Numbered from the stretch's first letter, positions 34,301 to 45,612 are shown. The stretch is 64,000 bases of DNA from Pelodera strongyloides (GCA_036852015.1 JAANDG010000512.1:1-64000), one strand, 5' to 3'. Numbers and translations are program-made. The notes: generated from the letters alone by a model not told the origin.

Positions 34301-37300
34301 TCGCGTGTCATACCGCTTTAAAGAGAGGAAGTGCACGTGATCAACCAAAGAACCGACTCACTTCTGGTGTTCGTTTCCACAACCGGCCTGGCTGGTTTGT
34401 TGATGTCAAACATTCGAATTACGCCTTTATCATAACCAGTCGCCAATTGAGAATCGCCCATCCATGCTAAGCACACAGCGGTTTGCATAGTTTCCTAAAA
34501 CAATACAATACTGTTATGCTACAACCGTTAGGTACGACAAACCACATAATTCTTACAATTAGGGAACTAGGTGTATTACCTAAGAATTAAAAAATGTAGT
34601 TTCCAGTTTCCATATGTTGTGAATAGCGAAACATTGATCTGTGGTTTTGTGATACTGGCACACAACAATACGTGCGCACAAAATATGTGAGTACCCCTGG
34701 GGTATACGTTGGTGCGTTGAAACACACGCGCGAACCACCTCCGGATTGGTTTTGACCACCTCCAGAAGCAATTCAAAATTTATATTTTTGACAGAAACAT
34801 GGTGTTTTATTACAACGGAATACCACTAAGCTGAAGAAACCACCTCATTTACGCACGGAATTCATACCCTGAGATACCCCCCCCCCCCCCCCAAGTAATA
34901 TTCAGCAAAACTTTACGGAATACGGAATAAATAAAAGCCAACACGGAAAAACAACTTACCGTACTTTTATTGATTCCCTTGAACGATAGTAGTCTCTCAC
35001 CAGATGAACGATATATCTAAAACAGTATTTTTTTTTTACAAAAACAAAGACCTTCGTAACAAGCCACTGGAAGACAAACTCATTACGTTAAGCCTGTATA
35101 CAAAATGAATATGCCTCTACATACTACTATGTTCTTTTTCATATATTTCTAACAACGTTTAACTTTACCAAGTCACAATAAACCTTTCTATACTTTAATG
35201 TGTTGGTCTCAGCGCCTTCACAGGAGTGGGGGTGCGCTAGCATTAATTAACTCTTAATAATTTATGTCTTACATGTGTTGGCCATCCATAAGAAGTAGAA
35301 GCCAATAGTTCGGCTCCTGGATTAGGATTCCATTCGAAATCGTACACAAAACCACCTTGTTGCAAAGTTGCGCTACTCTGAAACTATGCGAAAATAAATT
35401 TCATGATTTTAATGGGGCATAACCATGAATAACACTACCTGCTAAGAATTTCTGCTGAGACCACAACTAGAACTATTGCACTAGCTTATATGAAGAAAAC
35501 CTGATGTTTTAGACAAAATTTCACCATTTGACCAATTTACACATCACAATGTTTCACAATGAGTATACCTTTCTCACGTTGCAAAAACAAATTTGCTTCG
35601 GGACCGTCACCCAACTTACAGCCCCCATAAATTTTTCAAACTGACACAGACAATAACAATTTTAAGCAGTGTTTCAGCATGCCAGAAGCCATATTCACCA
35701 ATCGATACCCTCGGAGAAATACTGCGCGCAGGGAAAGAAAATAACGTTCTAACGTGATAGTGGCAGGAGAAAAGTCAGTATTTCCCCCTCAGGAAAATGA
35801 ATGAGGAAGGTGAATATGGACTCAAGAGCAAACAGATATATACTGTATCTAAAACACACCTGGTCAGACTTCTCCTCAGCTGCAGATCCAACATTGAAAA
35901 TCCGTAGAATGTTGTCCTGCGAATCGCTGGCCAAATAGCGACCGCACGGCGAGAAGCGAATTCCACGCACAAAGTTATTGGAGAAGTTGGAGGAACTGAA
36001 ATACGTGAAATAAGTTTCAGGTTACAAGTTACAGCCATCATATACGGTACCCACCATTCTGATGGGTACCGTACACTTCAAAAATATGTACGTATGTCCT
36101 ATGGTATGTACTTAGTATAAAAAGAGTGAAATTCAGTGAAATACGAATAACAAACATAGTGCCGTGTACCTATTACCTACGCCTAACCGCTCTTTCTATA
36201 AGAAAGCATACCTTCAACATGAAATTACGATGCACAATAAGCCCCATGGGGACTTACGTTTAAAAAAAAACAAGCACGAAACGGATATACAGTAATCAGA
36301 AACACGCACAAGAAAACTACCAAAATGTCAACTTACTCAAGTTTAAACGTGCAAGACGCGCTCGTATTCGCAAATGGTCCTCGGATAAACGTCTTGGAAA
36401 GTTCATTTTGAGAACAACTGGGGAATGCAAATTCTGGAGCAGTGGGCAGCTCGAATACTGGATACTCTTCGGGTCCCTGAAATGTAATTTACATATGCTA
36501 ATTAGGCAACACAGTGTATATGGATATTAGCCAGTTAACGAAACAGTACGCCGTGAAGATGCTCTCGAAAGCGGTTATACAATAATATCAACGAAGGCAA
36601 ATCGAACCTGTAACTTTGACTTTTTAGCAGCTGGTTGCGATTGAGTACCACTATCGGACACAGTACTCGACTCCCCACTCGGAGGACTGTGCTCTGTTCG
36701 TTTGAGCTGAAAAAACGTACTAATCTACTAATACAACACAATTATCATAAACGGAATATAAGCATTGTGCTTCTCTCAACCACACCACCACAGAACCATA
36801 ACCAGTATCACAAGGTGCAAGATGGTCTTATCAAACAACCATATAATTCATTCCGAGAACCAAGTTTACATCACACAAAGAACAACAAAGATGAAGGCTA
36901 GAATAAACCGACGCACCATTCCCATCTGAAGTTGCATTGCCCGGCGCTCCTTTCGATTCAACTTGCTCCAGTCTACACTGTCAGAAGAAGGGGCGACTTG
37001 CTGTTGTTCTTCCTCATCATTTCTGCTTTCTACTTGTCTGTATTCCTTGAAAGAATTAGAAGTCGCCGGATGCACGTGCTCAATGGCGATTTCCGACTCA
37101 GGCTCGACCGCAGATGCTTGACTCTTCAACTAAAGGGTACTTGGTTTTTGGTTTAAATTAAAGCGACATAACAGATAACAGTCGGTTTTAAAAACGTATG
37201 CTGGCCGCTATATTCCCCTGTGGTGTATGCAAAATCCAAAAACAACTGTGCTACTTTGTCTTTTTGTCTATATTCATTTACATGCAACAAATGGGAATGC

Positions 37301-38799
37301 AGTAATCCAGCATACGTTTCAAAAACCGGTCGTTATACCGCTTTAAAGTGAAGCTGAATAAGAATTGAGAATTGCTCTCACCGAGTATGTTACCGTAGTT
37401 ACCGGAGGGTACTTAGGGTTGCCACAGCCAACGGATTAATATTATTCTAGCATTCTATAATGCAAAACCTTTCACACCTGATTCATAAGAGCTCCGAGTC
37501 CGGAGGTTATCGCTCTGTAGGACATTCGGGGTTTCGGCTTGTCCTCTACCACAAAAGGTAAAGTATTCGTACTGGAAGCTGTATCCGCAACAGCTTTTGG
37601 GTCTTCATCGGTCTAGAATTATCCCGATGTTTCGTTTATGAAGCAACAATTAATGATGTTCTTATTCTAAACCATTATGATGTAAGAACGAGGGTACGTA
37701 TTTAGGACTACTTAACTTGCTTCATAAACAGCTTTTGGACTTCCACAGTCTAGAATACAAAAAGGTTCCTGAGGTACGGTAACATGGAGGCCTGGATACT
37801 TTTCTATGTAATAGCAACCGAACAATGTAGCAATCAGATCAGTCCGTCGTCGGTAAGGAGTAAAAACGTAAAATCGTTTACATTACAATAAAGGACATGA
37901 CACCTGACACCCACCTCAGTCTTTTCATATTCTTCAGAAACATCCGGTTTTGGCGCTGATACTTGTTCAGACGCCGGCTCACTTCGCAGCTAAAATCAAG
38001 GTTATTTCCACAAACAGAGGTCAAAAACACACATCCACCTAGCCAGTATGTACTTCAGCTACACGTACATTTTACTTCAATCACACGAATAACTAGTGTA
38101 AACGTAGCTTACCTGACCCAACAGCGCACCTAATCCAAGGGAAGCCTTGAGTGTCATTTTCGGCTTGGGCTGGGCTGACGAGGACGTTTCAGTTGATTCG
38201 TGACTCTCGATTGAGACAGAGCTTGAATCCAACTCTTCCTTCTCCTTCTGAAAAATTCGTAGCCAATCTACTGAAAAAACACCAAAATACAATCGCCATC
38301 CCGGTCCACATGTAAAGCGGTATAACACCCGGTTTTTGAAAACGTATGGCGGAAGATGTATCATAAGTGGTGTGTGGTGTAAACAAACGTGATTTTTTAA
38401 ACTGTATTCATTGGTATCCTACCCGTCTTAGCCTGTTAGCCATTAATAAATGCAATCATAATATCATCACCAACCTCAACATCCGTCACACTTTCCTCCA
38501 CAGACGATATTACACATTTTTCAATCATGGATTCCGAAACCGTAGGTACATCTTCAACTAAATAACACTATCATACATAATACGTATAGAACCCATAGTC
38601 ATGTACAGTTAAAAATTTACCTGCAAAACTGACAATAACAATGATAAGTGACAAGCGATTTCAACATCGAAACACAAAGCAATAGGATACCTGAAGACGG
38701 TACTGGAACTTGATCTTTATGAGTCACTTCAGATGGAGATACTCCTTCAGGAAGAATTTCTTCACCTTTATCTGCCTCGCTTGGATTCTCAGGATCCAT
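31333..38799 (-). CDS. WRAP53: WRAP53/TCAB1 homologue (WD40, telomerase and scaRNA RNP factor)
   Basis: Seventeen exons, 38799-38691 to 31510-31333, join in phase to 681 aa. Internal exon starts are 38557, 38247, 37989, 37612, 37129, 36706, 36476, 35995, 35377, 35016, 34494, 33866, 33229, 32697 and 32165. The WD40 half shows the WRAP53 order: FVRGIRFSPCGRYLASDSQD-NILRIFNV, then FVYDFEWNPNPGAELLASTS, then an LATGYDKGVIRMFD blade, the CFDMRMLDAARVLYTLQRP-SSTNQKILFDVD blade (compare the WDLRQ...TTNQRIYFDLD pattern of the human protein), SGRWLASGATDGNAYVFDLA and finally SFHPTEPILAACSGERLFP. The first ~300 residues are an acidic, Ser/Glu-rich extension longer than in the human 548-aa protein. Known family role: binding CAB-box RNAs and telomerase RNA and bringing them to Cajal bodies. 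Introns carry two family-1 MITEs and copies of other families. Confidence 0.88.
31877..32020. mobile_element. Palindromic MITE (family 4, copy 1)
   Basis: ACCTACTTTGGAAAATTTTC at the left and GAAAATTTCCCAAAGAAGGT at the right frame a 144-bp palindrome with a central GCCGGAAGCTTGCCGGACGG. It lies in the last WRAP53 intron. The second copy is at 56681. Confidence 0.8.
32764..32812. repeat. Short palindrome
   Basis: ACTACAAGATGAATCCTAGCC is followed directly by GGGCTAGGATTCATTTTGTAG. It lies in a WRAP53 intron. Confidence 0.75.
33905..34321. mobile_element. Family-1 TTAA MITE, long variant
   Basis: TTAAAGCG at the left and CGCTTTAA at the right, 417 bp apart, with the GGTTTTTGAAACGCAT box at the left. 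A GTTTCAAAAATACCG block at about 34053 may mark an internal second end, so two insertions could be nested. For the minus-strand WRAP53 gene the left end lies 36 nt upstream of the exon-13 acceptor. Confidence 0.65.
34877..34892. repeat. Poly(C) tract (16 C)
   Basis: Sixteen consecutive C on plus, which is poly(G) in the WRAP53 pre-mRNA intron. Confidence 0.9.
35686..35822. mobile_element. CNG-TSD MITE (family 3, copy 2)
   Basis: Ends AAGCCATATTCACCAATCG and GGTGAATATGGACT match copies 1 and 3 with several changes. The flanks CAG/CAA are an eroded duplication. In the WRAP53 intron next to the donor of exon 9. Confidence 0.75.
37158..37346. mobile_element. Family-1 TTAA MITE in a WRAP53 intron
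   Basis: TTAAAGCGACATAACAG and its inverted end GTTATACCGCTTTAA with the CAAAAACCGG box. For the minus-strand gene, its left end lies 26 nt upstream of the exon-6 acceptor. Confidence 0.88.
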
Positions 38800-38803
38800 A
38801 CTA

Positions 38804-38812
38804 CCTGAAAAT
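38804..38812 (-). promoter_or_regulatory. Candidate spliced-leader acceptor of WRAP53
   Basis: On minus, TTATTTTCAG ends five bases before the ATG. It lies 0.43 kb downstream of the TMEM126-like gene on the same strand, so SL addition could be operonic. Confidence 0.65.
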
Positions 38813-39231
38813 AATATATTTATTTAAAACTTCAACGTGCAACGAGCAACGATACAGAGCGAACAAGCACAATGTTCAACATATTAAACGATTGATTGAA
38901 CAGTAAAATAAGCAAATTATTAACGACAGATGATAAAGAGAGAAAGGACATTAATAAAAACCACAATGAGATCACACAAACTATAGAAATATATAAATTC
39001 AGAAAGATGGACTGACGGATATAATAGACCATCGACTAGACAAACTATATTGGTAAGGCACTAAAAAACATAATTATCCAATTATCCTGCACCATTATAC
39101 TCTAGACCTCAAAAACTAACCTTACTATGATTCTTTAAACCCTTATCCTAGTGGCCTATCCCTAGATTCCTAGATACTAATTACTGCACTATCTAATGAC
39201 TACTAATACACCATCTACCATAATTATGAAA

Positions 39232-41481
39232 CTATGCAACCCTTTCGTTCTCGGGACCATCATGTCGTACAATGTCACTAATAACTGGAATCTTCCTCAA
39301 GAAATCTACCACTCTCTGTTTCAATGAAGGCTTGCTTTGAACAGATACTAGCAATTCTTTTGCCAATTCTGGATCAGCATCCAGGGTGTTAAAGAGCCTC
39401 TGTCGACCCCATAGAGTGGCGTATAAGCCGAAGGCCGCAACGGCTACCTAAATGATTAGACACTAAGTACCCTAAACATTACCGAAATAAGGCAATAACG
39501 TCACGTAACACTATGTAGGTTTTGCCCTGGTGGGTGGCTATCCGATGCTGATATTGATATCGGTAAGCGTAACTACTAAATAAAAATAGAAAAAGTAGCG
39601 TACCAAAAAAACTGAACCCTAAGAAATAAGAAAATAAAACGAAACCTGTAAAGGCACAAGGGCTAACAAAAGTGGTCTGGCTGCGCGACTGCCTTCAATA
39701 GATAACATTGCAAAATCCAGCATGTTCTTGATCACTGGGAACTTCTCGTCTTGTCGTTGTAACAGGACGTAGTAGGATAGATATGGAGTTGCAACCATAG
39801 GCATAATGAGACCTAAATAATGTGCATACTGAAACTACTATATCAGGACAGACTGAACGAACTCAATACCCCCCCCCCCCCCCCCCCCCCCCCCCTCGCT
39901 TAGTAAAAGTACATGACTTAAGCTAGGTACTTAAAAGGAAAAAGAAGTATGTCCCGAAAGATAAATATGGAATTGTCAAAATGTAGAAGAGGCTGAAATA
40001 GTTTTGTGAAGATACTAACCAGTAAAAAGAGAGATTCCAATTGTCTCGGTCAACAAACAAGATGTACAAGGCTCATCCTCCTTGTACAATGCCGAATTCA
40101 CGGTCATTTGTTGCATTACGTAGTAAGTTAAGCCAGCTGAATAGATCCCGAAAACGAAGGGAGCCTGAAGATGGAGAAATTTTGGACAACCGAGAAAAGT
40201 GCTACAAAACGTTGAATACCACCAGCAAACTTGGTCTCTAACCTCTAACTTATAAGCAGAAGAGTTGTACAAACCAAACTTCAATAGAAAAAAAATTAAA
40301 TACGACGCATCAAACCTTTGGGCATCTCTTCACGGCATCCAAAAACGGCGTCTTCGGTTCGAGAAGTACCATATCAGCGTTAATTCTGGTCGAGATTAAT
40401 GCGGCAGTTAGGCAATTTGTGAGGAGGCCAACGTGCATTGGCCACGACAGAGCACGACGCTCCATATCGTAGGGCCACTAAAAAAAACTGAAGAAAATAA
40501 AGCAGTAGGCAGTCCAGAAATGACCCACCCCCACATACTACTGCAATATAAGCTGGTATTTATAGCCAATCGTATCTCCTATTCTCGATTGGACAGCGGT
40601 TCATGTGCTGTTTCAGGGACAACGAAAACTAACCTGCGACGTCAATTTAGACATGAAGAGTGCTTGATCCGACGGAGACATCTGAGAAAGATTTGTCCAA
40701 ATGGTAGACCTATCACCGCCATACCTGGAAAACAAAACAAATTCACAATAGTAAAGGAACTGAACAAATCGCGGCGCAATATTATCTCGACCCCCCCCCG
40801 CCCATACGTCGAACTAATAGTGTATTTATCTCCAGTTTCGCAGGGCCGAAACACCTCAAAAAATCATTCAGCGCGGCTTTCACTTTCCATATAGAAACTC
40901 ATTGAGAAACTCGCTACAAAAATTGAAGATCAGGGACAAATTTGAATTAGTACACGTATTAGCTGCTTGCATGCGAATATCTGTATTAAATTCAAATTTG
41001 TCCCTGATTTTCAATTTTTGTAGCGAGTTTCAAATTGTGCTTATGTATGGAAAGTGAAAGCCGCGCTGAATGATTTTTGGGCCAGATTCGCCCTGTTTCG
41101 GCCCTGCGAAACTGGAGATAAATACACTATAAAGTAAACAAACCGTTCTGAAATGGAAGTCCGATTTATAGCCGTTGTCACATTGTGTTCTGATGAAAGG
41201 CTTTTGGGAACCTCCGATCTGAACGGTAAAATTAGCCATTTTAAAAAAAAAATATTCATTCGTGCACGATCAATATTACTATTGAGCGCAAGCGACAAGC
41301 ATCGTAGATAAAAAAAAACAGCATAGGGACCTTCGTATTGATTGCCTAAATCGGTTGAAAAAGACTTCTGAACATATGCTGACCCCAAATAACAAAGGAA
41401 AAATGAATAAACGATCGGTTACCTTTTCCACAGATCAACCAGGTCAACAGTGGCCTTACTCGGTTCGACTGGAAGAGCCAT
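39232..41481 (-). CDS. TMEM126-like mitochondrial membrane protein
   Basis: Six exons (41481-41423, 40724-40634, 40477-40316, 40164-40020, 39812-39646, 39447-39232) join in phase to 279 aa. The N-terminus MALPVEPSKATVDLVDLWKR is followed by segments with four to five hydrophobic helices: HVGLLTNCLTAALIS; APFVFGIYSAGLTYYVM; the signature-like EPCTSCLLTETIGISLFTG followed by LIMPMVATPYLSYYVLL; and ARPLLLALVPLQ-VAVAAFGLY. A polar tail ends in GPENERVA. The paired Cys (CxxC), with the following Thr-rich start of a helix and a Gly/Pro turn, resembles human TMEM126A/B, factors linked to complex I assembly. This protein is longer than the human ones (about 195-230 aa). The identification rests on the CxxC-helix region and topology, so it is good but not certain. 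Confidence 0.68.
39869..39895. repeat. Poly(C) tract (27 C)
   Basis: Twenty-seven consecutive C on plus. It is a 27-nt poly(G) run in the TMEM126-like pre-mRNA, about 55 nt upstream of the exon-5 acceptor. Confidence 0.9.
40820..41127. mobile_element. Long-arm palindromic MITE with TA TSD
   Basis: Starts GTGTATTTATCTCCAGTTTC and ends GAAACTGGAGATAAATACAC, flanked by TA on each side. Arms of about 120 bp are almost exact complements, including CAGCGCGGCTTTCACTTTCC. A 308-bp Tc1/mariner-like foldback in the first TMEM126-like intron. Confidence 0.88.
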
Positions 41482-41566
41482 CGTTCTGTGGTCCAACAAA
41501 TAAAAAAGACAACTAGATAAGAAAAAGAAGAAAAAAGATTTACAAAAAAAAATAACTTAAGGGCGC

Positions 41567-41781
41567 ATTCGAGTTGGGCAAAATGCACAAATTTCGCGAA
41601 ATAATCAGTTCGAGTTGACCGTTAGCCAGTGTTAGCGCGCTGCGAAATATCCCGCTCATATGAGAGACGCAGAGTCTTGGAAATATTTTTTTCCTGGGCC
41701 CTCTTATTTGTCAACAATCTCTCACCCTATCAACTCGAACTGATTATTTCGCGGAATTTGTGCATTTTGCCCAACTCGAAT
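41567..41781. mobile_element. Nested hairpin element
   Basis: ATTCGAGTTGGGCAAAATGC at the left and GCATTTTGCCCAACTCGAAT at the right are exact complements, and arms continue about 50 bp. Its insertion interrupts the left inverted repeat of the surrounding transposon; the intact right repeat shows the original join. Confidence 0.82.
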
Positions 41782-41787
41782 GCCACT

Positions 41788-42010
41788 GGAAGATTTTGCC
41801 CCAAAATTGCCGCGGTTTTGCCCCAAAAATGCCGGAGCACAAAAGCTGCTTTGCCGTGCGGCAATTTTGGGGCATTTTTGGGGCACACATTTTGCCATGC
41901 GGCAATTTTGGGGCATTTTCGAGGCACACATTTCTGCCATGCGGCAATTTTGGGGCAATTTTGGGGCACGACTTCTGCCGTGCGGCAATTTTGGGGCAAT
42001 TTCGTGGCAA
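41788..42010. repeat. Minisatellite (unit about 40-47 bp)
   Basis: Four to five units of TGCGGCAATTTTGGGGCA plus TTTTTGGGGCACAC-like spacer. Open in several frames because the unit lacks stops. Confidence 0.85.
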
Positions 42011-42182
42011 TATACCTTTGCAAAACAAAAGCATTGATAAGAATCGAACCTGCCAGTGAATTAGTTTTGCAAATATTTATTTTTATATTATTAATATTAT
42101 ATTATATATTATTAATATTATTAGATGTTTTAACATCTGCAATACACATATTTTGTATGAGTACATATTTGCAAGACACAAA

Positions 42183-42262
42183 CACTTGGCAAGAATCGAA
42201 CCTGCCGACATGAATCGACACCTGTTCTGGAACTGCGCCTTAGACCACTCGGACATAAAGCA
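42183..42262 (-). repeat. tRNA-Leu-like relic
   Basis: On minus: CCGAGTGGTCTAAGGCGC (A-box/D-arm of the Leu/Ser type) followed after a long variable region by GGCAGGTTCGATTCTTGCC (intact T-arm). The anticodon stem is degenerate. Confidence 0.6.
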
Positions 42263-42737
42263 CATGTTAGACACTGCTAAAAGTTTGGCCATGTCCGGCC
42301 GACCGGCAGATATTCAACTAATGCGGAGCGGTGCGCGTCACGGCGCGGCAATTTTGGAGCAATCTGAAAACTTTTCCCTCTACTCTTTCTCAACACTGTC
42401 TCGCTACCCTGGCAATTTTGGGGCAAAATAACCGCGGCAATTTTGGGGCAACGTTGCAAAACCGCGGCAATTTTGGGGCAACATCTTCCAGTGGCGCCCT
42501 AACAAAAAATAAATAAAATAAAAAAAATTAGCCTACAAACTACAAAAAAATTTGAATTCCCGCTCTAATTGAACATGCACATCGAAATTTTCGCGCGCAC
42601 GTGAAATTTGTGGTCACTGTATCGTCATCGTGCGTGGCTGTTGGTTGCTTGTGTTTTGCGCTGTGTTCGTTTGTTCTCGCTTCTCATTTTTAGTATTGTT
42701 GTCGTTGTTTTGTTGCTTCTATTGTTTTCATTTCAGG

Positions 42738-43796
42738 ATGAGCGGCCGTGACGTTCGCATCTATGTTGGGAATCTTCCCAATGATGTGCGTGAAAAGGAT
42801 CTCGAAGATATTTTTGATAAGTATGGTCGCATTAAGTTCATTGACATTAAGAACCGCCGAGGCCCGCCATTCGCTTTCGTGGAGTATGACGATCCGAGGT
42901 ACTTTTTTTGTGTATTCTTGCCTTCAACGTTTGAACATCCAGCATGAATGTAATTGTTTTCAGCTATTAGACACGAAATTGTAGTTCAAGATCCCAACTA
43001 CGTGTTAATTTTGGGTTTTCAGAGATGCGGAGGATGCTGTCCGAGGGCGTGACGGATATGATTTCGACGGATATCGCATTCGAGTGGAGTTCCCACGTGG
43101 TGTGGGTCCCCGTGGGCCTGGTGGCCGCCCTCTATATGGCGGTGGTGGAGGTGGCGGCGGCGGTGGATATGCTCCTCGTGGCAGCCGTGGACCCCCTCCT
43201 AAAAGAACTGGTTACAGAGTTGTAATTTCCGGATTGCCGCCCACTGGATCTTGGCAAGATCTCAAGGTTAGAATTTGAACCGTGTTTCCGAATGTTTTTG
43301 GACTAGCTTGATCCAGGTCCTTGATGTTACTTATCCACTGATAAAGCATATTTAGGATCACATGAGGGAGGCTGGCGATGTTTGCTATGCAGATGTTTAT
43401 GGTGATGGAACTGGAGTCGTCGAGTTTGTCCGATACGACGATGTAAAGAGAGCCCTACGCAAACTGGATGATACGAAGTTTAGATCGCATGAGGTTAGTT
43501 TTTCAACTAATATCTTCACTTTGCTGCCCATTTTTTGCGCATAATTATTTATGGATAGGCGTCAACTTATCATAATTGCGTTAGCTAAGGTTAGGCATTT
43601 TCAGGGCGAAACTTCTTACGTTCGCGTACGAGAGGATGCTGGTGGACGTTCGCGATCCCGTTCTCCTGCCCGTCGGTCGCCTGCTTATTCTCCTCGTAGA
43701 TCTCGTTCACGCTCTCCACCTAGCAGGTCTCGTTCGAGGTCCCGCAGTGTTCGTTCACGCACCCGTTCTCGTAGCCGTAGCCGCTCTCGTTCCTAA
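42738..43796 (+). CDS. rsp-3: SR splicing factor SRSF1/SF2 homologue
   Basis: Four exons (42738-42898, 43023-43266, 43356-43493, 43605-43796) join in phase to 244 aa. RRM1 has RNP2 IYVGNL (residues 8-13) and RNP1 GPPFAFVEY (42-50). A Gly-rich linker includes [15 protein letters not shown] and a run of ten Gly. The pseudo-RRM2 has the invariant SWQDLKD heptapeptide (from residue 130) followed by [19 protein letters not shown]. The C-terminus is an RS domain of alternating Arg-Ser ending in SRSRSRSRS. This is the standard SRSF1 layout: an essential activator of 5' splice-site choice and constitutive splicing. The ATG follows TTTCAG by one base, so the first exon is either trans-spliced or preceded by a non-coding exon. 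AATAAA at 44038 is a likely poly(A) signal. Confidence 0.96.
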
Positions 43797-44037
43797 GGAA
43801 AGGAAGGCGACTCGCTACGTGGACATGGTATTAATTGATGATAATTTGTGTGTCTGTGTTGCTTCTCTTTTGTCTATGATCTGACTCAAACGACCCGTAT
43901 ATAGCTCGTATAAAAACTTGTCAATATTTGCAGGCCCTGATTGAGTTAACTAGCTAAGTTCACAATTGCATTCAAGCCAGTTTGTTTTATTTGTTATTGT
44001 GTTGTACATTATTTGTGGTTATTATGCTTATTTCCGG

Positions 44038-44043
44038 AATAAA
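44038..44043 (+). terminator. Poly(A) signal of rsp-3
   Basis: AATAAA about 240 nt after the stop codon, the first on this strand. Confidence 0.6.
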
Positions 44044-45136
44044 GGCTTATGCTTTCAGCGCAAATCAAATGCAAAACATTGAGGGAGGATAGGATTGGAG
44101 GAGTGGATTGGATGCAATAGGGACATCCGCCTCAATATCTAGGGAGGAATGGATGGAGTGTCACTTTGTGATCAGTTTTTGGAGCGCGAATCAAACAAAA
44201 GGAGGATTGGTGAACAAATAAAGTTGACCTGGGGAAGCGTGGCGCGTAGGACTTAGGCTTAAGACTAGTGCGCTTGCTTCAGGTTCGTACGCTCGCGGTC
44301 AAATTTTCGGGACCAGCCGTATGGTGGTTTCTGTACCGTCATACGTTCCTGCGTCTGTCTTAGGCACGCACTTATTGTGCGCTATGTAACCTTTCAGGTC
44401 ATCGGAACGCCGTGGAATCTTCTTGCTCCTTGGAAGAATATTGTGTTCAATAAATATTTTGTTCATTTTCTGTGTCGTTGCATTACGTGGGGGTCGTCGA
44501 TTCTTATTACATGCGTGTTAAGTTGCCGTGCTCAGTTACTGCGCTTAATTTCATGAAAAAGGAAACATTTCGGGTGCACAATTAGCGTGCGTTGTAGTTC
44601 GAAAAGACCTTTTGGGAATTTGTGCGGTTACATATTATGAGCTTCAAGTGCGGCCTTTTGTCCGTGTCCTCACACACAAAGTGCGTGTAAAAAAAAATTC
44701 TTCAAATTCATGGGAACTGCGTGTTATGAAGAATTTTCGCTCCATGTGAATGGCCGCTCAGTTTTCATTGTAACAACGGGGATGAATTGGCAAAAATCCG
44801 TAATCATAGCCGTGAATTTGTTCGATGAGACCGTCGGTTTTATTTAGAGATTAAACGCGGGAGTCTGTTATCGCTGAGGTTTTAATGGAAACCAGTCAAT
44901 GACGGCGGGCAGGGAGTGTGTGTACCCCTCTTTTTTTACTACTCGGTTGTTTTGTCGCAGGATCACTTTATTTGCATTCAATACCTATTTTTCAAAAGAG
45001 AGTATTATGTTATTACCAGTCGGCTACAGCCGCCTGAGGCGTCTTTCCAATATTCGCTGATGGTCGCTATGTTTCACTGGGCTATATCTATAAGTAGAGG
45101 CAACTATTTCTCGCAAGAATAGTTTCCTGGGGAAAG

Positions 45137-45612
45137 AACTTAGTTTCTGTTGACTATATTTCTCCTAAATTGTCTGCAACTTGCTCTACTCTAGGACATC
45201 GAAAAAATTGCCAAAGCCTAAAAGCAGCTTAATATCGCGTGGCTGATACGCCGCAATGTTTATATGGGCTATATAAGTTAGGAGGAAACATTTTTATCCA
45301 AAGAGTCTCCAGTCTATCTTTTTCTTTTTGAAACCCACACCAATACACGGGTTAGAACTTAGTTTCTGTTGACTATATTCCTCCTAAATTGTCTGCAACT
45401 TGCTGGACTCTACAATATCGAAAAAATTTCAAATCCTAAAAAAAGGAGTGCCTGGATGATACGTCGCAATGTTTCGCTGGGCTATATAAGTTAGAAGCAA
45501 ACATTTGTCGAAAGGAAATGGTTTCACTTTTGTTATTTTCCTTTTGGAACCTACACCAATATCAAACACGGGGATATAACTTAGTTTCTGTTGACTATAT
45601 TCCTCCTAAATA
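45137..45612. repeat. Tandem repeat, ~220-bp unit
   Basis: AACTTAGTTTCTGTTGACTAT starts at about 45138, 45358 and 45580. The first two units also share CTGCAACTTGCT, a GGGCTATATAAGTTAG block and an ACCCACACCAATA-like block; the third is cut short. Confidence 0.88.

Larger units (their letters stand above)
41561..42499. mobile_element. Transposon with TAA TSD and internal minisatellite
   Basis: The right end reads ATCTTCCAGTGGCGCCC. Its complement at the left is split into GGGCGC (41561-41566) and GCCACTGGAAGAT (from 41782) by a nested insertion. TAA lies outside both ends (41558-41560, 42500-42502). The core is a tandem repeat built on GCGGCAATTTTGGGGCA. An AT-rich patch and a tRNA-like relic are also inside. 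No transposase frame is seen. It separates the divergent TMEM126-like and SRSF1 genes. Confidence 0.8.

Noticed and set aside
38819..38824. AATAAA as poly(A) signal of the TMEM126-like gene
   Set aside because: Only about 13 nt from the WRAP53 spliced-leader acceptor in an AT-rich outron; too close to be convincing.
41346..41588. 80-codon hydrophobic minus frame overlapping TMEM126 exon 1
   Set aside because: Different frame from the phase-consistent TMEM126 exon; begins inside the adjacent transposon end.
41629..42213. 194-codon frame and its antisense frames
   Set aside because: Produced by a minisatellite unit without stops; same unit reads through in several frames on both strands.
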